Shown in pieces: positions 60,108 to 64,000 of a stretch of DNA of 64,000 nt. Every line of letters starts with the position of its first letter. The first letter of the stretch is position 1. The stretch comes from Dokdonella sp. (GTDB lineage: Bacteria > Pseudomonadota > Gammaproteobacteria > Xanthomonadales > Rhodanobacteraceae), in contig JANQAE010000004.1 in NCBI GenBank assembly GCA_024707225.1, positions 558,001 through 622,000 on the forward strand, read 5' to 3'. The translations under genes and the position numbers were made by a program. The notes under the pieces are model-generated. The model saw only the letters and a list, made by a program, of their open reading frames with translations. It did no database searches and had not been told where the DNA came from.

Positions 60108-62612
60108 TCAGTCATGGCGCAGCGCCTCCATCGGCGCGACGCGCGAGGCGCGCCAGGCCGGCACGCCGGCGGCCGCCAGCACGACCACGGCCATCAGCGC
60201 GATCGCCGCCAGATAGACGCCCGGATCGTTCGCGCTCATGCCGAACAGCAGCGACTGCGCGGCATGGCCGGCGGCGAGCGCGACGGCCAGACCCATCGCG
60301 CCGCCGAGCAGACCCATGCGCGCGACCTGGCCGAGCACCATCGCGCGCAGCCGCTGCGGTGCCGCGCCGAGCGCCTGGCGCAGGCCGAGCTCGCGCGTGC
60401 GCTGCGCGATCGTGTAGGCGAGCAGGCCGTACAGACCGGTCGCGGCGAGCACGGTCGCCAGCAGCGCGAACGCCGCCGACAGATGGCCGAGCAGGCGATC
60501 CTCAGCGATGCTCTCGATCCGCTGCGCCTGCAGCGTCTGCATGGCCTCGACCGGCAGGTTCGCATCGATCCGCGCGACCGCCTGCTCGACCGTGCGCATC
60601 ATCGATTCGGGCGCCAGCGAGGTGCGTACGTAGAAATGGCTGGCGCGCGCGACCGGACGCTGCGCGACCGGCATGAACAGCTGCGGCGTCGCCTCGTCCT
60701 TGACGCCGGCGTAGGCGGCGGTTTCGACCAGGCCGACGATCATGACGTCCCGCGCGCGCGCGCCGAGCGCGACGCGCTTGCCGACCGGCGCCTCGCCGAG
60801 CCCGAACCGCTCGACGAAGCGCCGGTTGACGACCGCCACCTTGGCGGCGGCCGCGTCGTCGCCGGCCGTGAAATCACGGCCGGCCAGCAAGGGGATGCCG
60901 AGCGTCGCGAAGAAGCCCGGCGAGACCTCGTTGCGCAGCACATGGGTGTCGACGCCCGGTGCGGCCTCGAAGCCTTCGAAGCTGACGTTGCCGCCGAGCT
61001 CGTCGTCGGACAGCAGGCGCACGCGCGACTGGGCGGCCGAGGTCACGCCCGGCGTAGCGGCGAGCGCCTCCTCGATGCGTGCCAGTACCTGGCGCGAGCG
61101 CTCCGCTTCGTAGCCGTTGCGTGGCGGCGCGACCGTGAAGACCAGCACGCCGTCGGTGCGCAGGCCGAGGTCGACATCGGCGAGATTCGAGAGGCTGCGG
61201 CTGAACAGACCGGCCAGCACCAGCAGCGCCATCGACAACGCGATCTGCGCGACCGCGAGCCGGCCGCGCAGCCGTGTCGAGGCGCGCCCGGCGCCGGTCG
61301 GCCCGTGGCCGCGGATCGCCGCGATCGGCGCGGTACGCGCCAGCTCCAGCGCCGGATACAGACCGAACAGCAGCGCGGTCGCCGCAGCCGCCGCGAATGC
61401 GAAGGCCACCGCGTTCGGTGCGAGGCCGGCCGTGTCGACCGCACCGAAGCGTTCGGCGAACAGCGCGCCGAGCAGATGCAGCACCGCCATCGCGACCGGC
61501 AGCGCGGCCAGTGCGCCGGCCAGTGCGATCAGGCCGGATTCGGCCAGCAGCTGGCGCAGCAGGCGGACGCGGCTGGCGCCGATCGCCGCGCGCACGGCCA
61601 TCTCGGCGCCGCGCGCCGCGCCGCGTGCGAGCATCAGGTTGGCGAGGTTGACGCAGGCGATCAGCAGCACCAGCGCGGTCACGCCGAACAGCAGGCCGAG
61701 CCCGAGCCGCGCCTGCTCCGGCGCCAGGCTCTGTCCGCGCGCGCCGGGCGCGAGCGTCAGGCGCGAAGCGCGGAACTGCGCGAGCTCGGCTCCGCTCAGC
61801 GACTGCAGCGGCGCCTCGACCTCCTCGACGAGCGCGTGGAACGGCCCGTTGATGCGCTCCTGCGCCTGCTCGATCGACAGGCCCGGTGCCATCCGCGCGA
61901 ACAGATAGACCCAGTAAGCCTTGCGGCTCTCGTGTTCGGGCAGCGTGTCCGGATCGCGCGACCAGCTCAGCGTGATCGGCACGAACACCTCCGGCCGCGC
62001 GCCGAGCGTGGTGCCGGTGAAGCCGGGCGGCGCCACGCCGACGACCGTCAGCGGTACGCCGTTGACGCGCAGCGTCCGGCCGATCACGTCGGCCTTGCCG
62101 CCGAGACGGTTCTGCCAGTAGCCGTAGCCGAGCACGGCCGACTCGGCGACGCCGGGCGTCGCGTCGTCGCGCTCGTTAAGCAGGCGGCCGAGCGCCGGCT
62201 GCACGCCGAGCACGCCGAAGTAGCTGCCCGAGACCAGCAGGCCGCTGGCGCTGGCGGTGTCACCGTCGAGCGCGAGGTTGACGTCGATCGAGCGGTGCGC
62301 GGCGATGCGGCCGAAGCCGTCCTGGCGCTGCTCGAGGTCGCGGAACATCGGATAGCTGAAGACCGCGTCGCCGGAGCCGGCGTTGTTGCTGCTGGTCCAG
62401 CCGTTGCGCTCCCGCGCCCACGACAAGTTGACCAGCTGCTGCGGCGCCGTCACCGGCAACGGCTCGAGCAGCCACTGCTGCGCGAGCGAGTAGATCGCGG
62501 TATTGGCGCCGATGCCGAGCGCGAGCGTCGCGACGGCGACCAGTGCGAACAGCGGCCGGCTCAGCAGGCTGCGCAGCGCCTGGCGAAGATCCCGCATCAC
62601 GCCCTCGAGCAT
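60108..62612 (-). CDS. P11: ADOP-type ABC transporter permease
   Basis: An 834-residue permease. Helix 1 is FALVAVATLALGIGANTAIY; the first periplasmic domain has SYPMFRDLEQRQDGFGRIAA and LLVSGSYFGVLGVQPALGRL; the first FtsX block has LIACVNLANLMLARGAARGA and EMAVRAAIGASRVRLLRQLL; helix 5 is VAQIALSMALLVLAGLFSRS; the last FtsX block has GLYGLLAYTIAQRTRELGLR, ending PAWRASRVAPMEALRHD. GGGAG lies eight bases before the ATG at 62612. It is the closest paralog of P6 at the other end of the operon. It starts 43 bases after the P12 stop and has the largest gap (97 bases) to the next gene, P10. Confidence 0.9.
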   Translation of the reverse strand: MLEGVMRDLRQALRSLLSRPLFALVAVATLALGIGANTAIYSLAQQWLLEPLPVTAPQQLVNLSWARERNGWTSSNNAGSGDAVFSYPMFRDLEQRQDGFGRIAAHRSIDVNLALDGDTASASGLLVSGSYFGVLGVQPALGRLLNERDDATPGVAESAVLGYGYWQNRLGGKADVIGRTLRVNGVPLTVVGVAPPGFTGTTLGARPEVFVPITLSWSRDPDTLPEHESRKAYWVYLFARMAPGLSIEQAQERINGPFHALVEEVEAPLQSLSGAELAQFRASRLTLAPGARGQSLAPEQARLGLGLLFGVTALVLLIACVNLANLMLARGAARGAEMAVRAAIGASRVRLLRQLLAESGLIALAGALAALPVAMAVLHLLGALFAERFGAVDTAGLAPNAVAFAFAAAAATALLFGLYPALELARTAPIAAIRGHGPTGAGRASTRLRGRLAVAQIALSMALLVLAGLFSRSLSNLADVDLGLRTDGVLVFTVAPPRNGYEAERSRQVLARIEEALAATPGVTSAAQSRVRLLSDDELGGNVSFEGFEAAPGVDTHVLRNEVSPGFFATLGIPLLAGRDFTAGDDAAAAKVAVVNRRFVERFGLGEAPVGKRVALGARARDVMIVGLVETAAYAGVKDEATPQLFMPVAQRPVARASHFYVRTSLAPESMMRTVEQAVARIDANLPVEAMQTLQAQRIESIAEDRLLGHLSAAFALLATVLAATGLYGLLAYTIAQRTRELGLRQALGAAPQRLRAMVLGQVARMGLLGGAMGLAVALAAGHAAQSLLFGMSANDPGVYLAAIALMAVVVLAAAGVPAWRASRVAPMEALRHD

Positions 62613-62655
62613 CGGACGCTCCCGCTGGCCTCGTGTGGAAACAGCGCCGCGCCGC

Positions 62656-64000
62656 TCATCGCAGCGCCGAGCCGGGGTGGGTGGCGGCCGCGCGCAGCGC
62701 CGGCAGCAGCGCGGCCAGCACGGCGACACCGAGCACGATCGCCGCATTGGTCACGAAGACCAGCGGATCGAACGCGCTGACGCCGAACAGCAGACTCTGC
62801 AGCAGGCGCGCGCCGGCCAGCGCCGCGATCAGGCCGATCGCGGCGCCGAGCAGCGCGATGCGCAGGCCTTCGCCGACGATCAGGCCGACCACGCCGCGCG
62901 GACGGCTGCCGACCGCCAGACGCACCGCGATCTCGCGCGAGCGCTGGCCGACCGAGTAGGCGATCACGCCGTAGACGCCGAGGCCGGCCAGCAGCAGTGC
63001 CAGCGACGAGAAGCCGCCGAGCATCGAACTGGTCAACCGGCGCGGCGCGGCCGCATGGCCGACGACCGCCTCGAGCGTCGTGTAGTCGCCGCTGGCGAGC
63101 GTCGGATCGAACTCGCGCAGTGCCGCGCGCACCGCCGGCACCAGTGCGTCGGCCGCGCCGCTGCTGCGCACCAGCAGCTCGACCGAACCGTAGTCGGCGT
63201 TCTGGCGCAGATCGAAGTACATCTCCGGCGTCGGCGCCTCCTCGATCGCGCGCGGCACGTCGCCGACGACGCCGATCACGGTGCCGTAACTGCTGCCGTC
63301 GCGCGCGCCCATCAGGCGCTGGCCGAGCGGATCGCGGTCCGGCCAGAGCTGGCGCGCCATCGTCTCGCTGATGATGACCGACTTGGCCGCATCGGCGCCG
63401 TCTCGCGCATCGAAGTAGCGGCCGGCGCGCAGCGGCACGCCGAGCGTCTCCAGATAGCGGCGGTCGACCAGGCGTGGCGAGGCGGTCGGATAGCGGCCGC
63501 GCTCGTAGGTCACGCCCTCGGCGCCGGCGCCCCAGCTGCGGTTGCGGCCGAGCGGCAGCGTGTCGGACAGGCCGGCGGCGGCGACGCCCGGCACCGCCAG
63601 CACGCGCTCGACCAGACGCTCGTAGTAGGCGGCGCGCTCGGCGTCGGTCTCGAAGCTGCGCACCGCGTCGACGCGCCAGGCGATCGCGTGCTGCGGCCGG
63701 AAGCCGAGCTCGACGTTCATGACCGCGACGAAGCTGCGGATCAGCAGGCTCGCACCGGTCAACAGCAGACAGGCCAGCGCGACCTGCGCCACGACCAGGC
63801 CGCGCCGCGTGCGCGCGGCGGCCGGGCCGAGGTCGCCGGAGCCGCCGCCGGCGCGCAGCGCCGTCTGCGTATCGCCGCGCCACAGCGCCAGGGCCGGCCA
63901 GGCACCGCACAGCACGCCGGCGAAGCAGGCCGCCGCGAACGCGAAGCCGAGCGCCGGCAGGTCGATGCGCGCGGTATCGAGCAGCGGGATCGAGAACGTG
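62656..64000 (-). CDS. P12: ADOP-type ABC transporter permease, 5' part beyond the window
   Basis: The C-terminal 447 residues of a permease whose frame is open to the right edge. Visible: end of the first FtsX block (IDLPALGFAFAAACFAGVLC), helix 5 LVVAQVALACLLLTGASLLI, the second periplasmic domain (YLETLGVPLRAGRYFDARDG, GVVGDVPRAIEEAPTPEMYF) and the last FtsX block (GLGVYGVIAYSVGQRSREIA), ending PALRAAATHPGSALR. The start and the operon promoter lie outside the window, so more permeases may follow. It precedes P11 by 43 bases. Confidence 0.88.
   Translation of the reverse strand, partial: TFSIPLLDTARIDLPALGFAFAAACFAGVLCGAWPALALWRGDTQTALRAGGGSGDLGPAAARTRRGLVVAQVALACLLLTGASLLIRSFVAVMNVELGFRPQHAIAWRVDAVRSFETDAERAAYYERLVERVLAVPGVAAAGLSDTLPLGRNRSWGAGAEGVTYERGRYPTASPRLVDRRYLETLGVPLRAGRYFDARDGADAAKSVIISETMARQLWPDRDPLGQRLMGARDGSSYGTVIGVVGDVPRAIEEAPTPEMYFDLRQNADYGSVELLVRSSGAADALVPAVRAALREFDPTLASGDYTTLEAVVGHAAAPRRLTSSMLGGFSSLALLLAGLGVYGVIAYSVGQRSREIAVRLAVGSRPRGVVGLIVGEGLRIALLGAAIGLIAALAGARLLQSLLFGVSAFDPLVFVTNAAIVLGVAVLAALLPALRAAATHPGSALR

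Overview
The window is GC-rich DNA with the gene content of a gammaproteobacterium close to Xanthomonadales/Lysobacterales (Rhodanobacteraceae-like). This rests on family resemblance only: epmA, ligA, an ahpCF operon, GumN-type and FANGFE-tailed secreted proteins, and many ADOP/MacB-type permeases. No tRNA, rRNA, CRISPR array, insertion sequence or phage gene was seen.

Layout. 1-16.5 kb is a mosaic of small chromosomal genes: an ECF sigma/anti-sigma pair, VOC proteins, a winged-helix regulator with a membrane protein, an acyltransferase, ligA, a glycosyltransferase, a YciI protein, two alpha/beta hydrolases with a divergent GlxA-type regulator, a cupin and a class C beta-lactamase-like esterase. 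16.5-22.5 kb holds a Coq7-like protein, a broken DUF1203 gene, ahpF-ahpC, epmA and an MFS transporter. 25.4-27.6 kb and 46.0-47.4 kb are two patches of visibly lower GC that carry secreted proteins.

The dominant feature is a set of twelve FtsX/MacB-type permeases of about 800 residues (duplicated-orphan-permease, ADOP, architecture), called P1 to P12 here in coordinate order. P1 (22.8 kb) is on the plus strand; P2-P12 (32.9-64.0 kb) are on the minus strand. Only one ABC ATPase is present, beside P2. P12 to P6 form a tight tandem operon running off the right edge. P3, the ATPase, P2, a NtrC-type response regulator, a histidine kinase and a toroid hydrolase-like protein form a second operon. 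P1, P4 and P5 each have their own upstream region.

The most interesting observation is that P1, P3, P4 and P5 each have a sigma-54-type -24/-12 element upstream, preceded by tandem copies of a dyad close to GTCC-N6-GGAC set 20-22 bp apart. The response regulator in the P3 operon is a sigma-54 activator. Its kinase has two membrane helices with almost no external loop. I infer a transporter-linked sensing module, similar in logic to Bce modules, that controls a dispersed set of permeases and its own operon.

Seven genes or gene parts between 17.4 and 43.0 kb are interrupted by single-base indels (DUF1203, ahpF, the metalloprotease, the response regulator, P2 twice, the GumN-like gene). Most are repaired by adding one base, so sequence error is a serious possibility.
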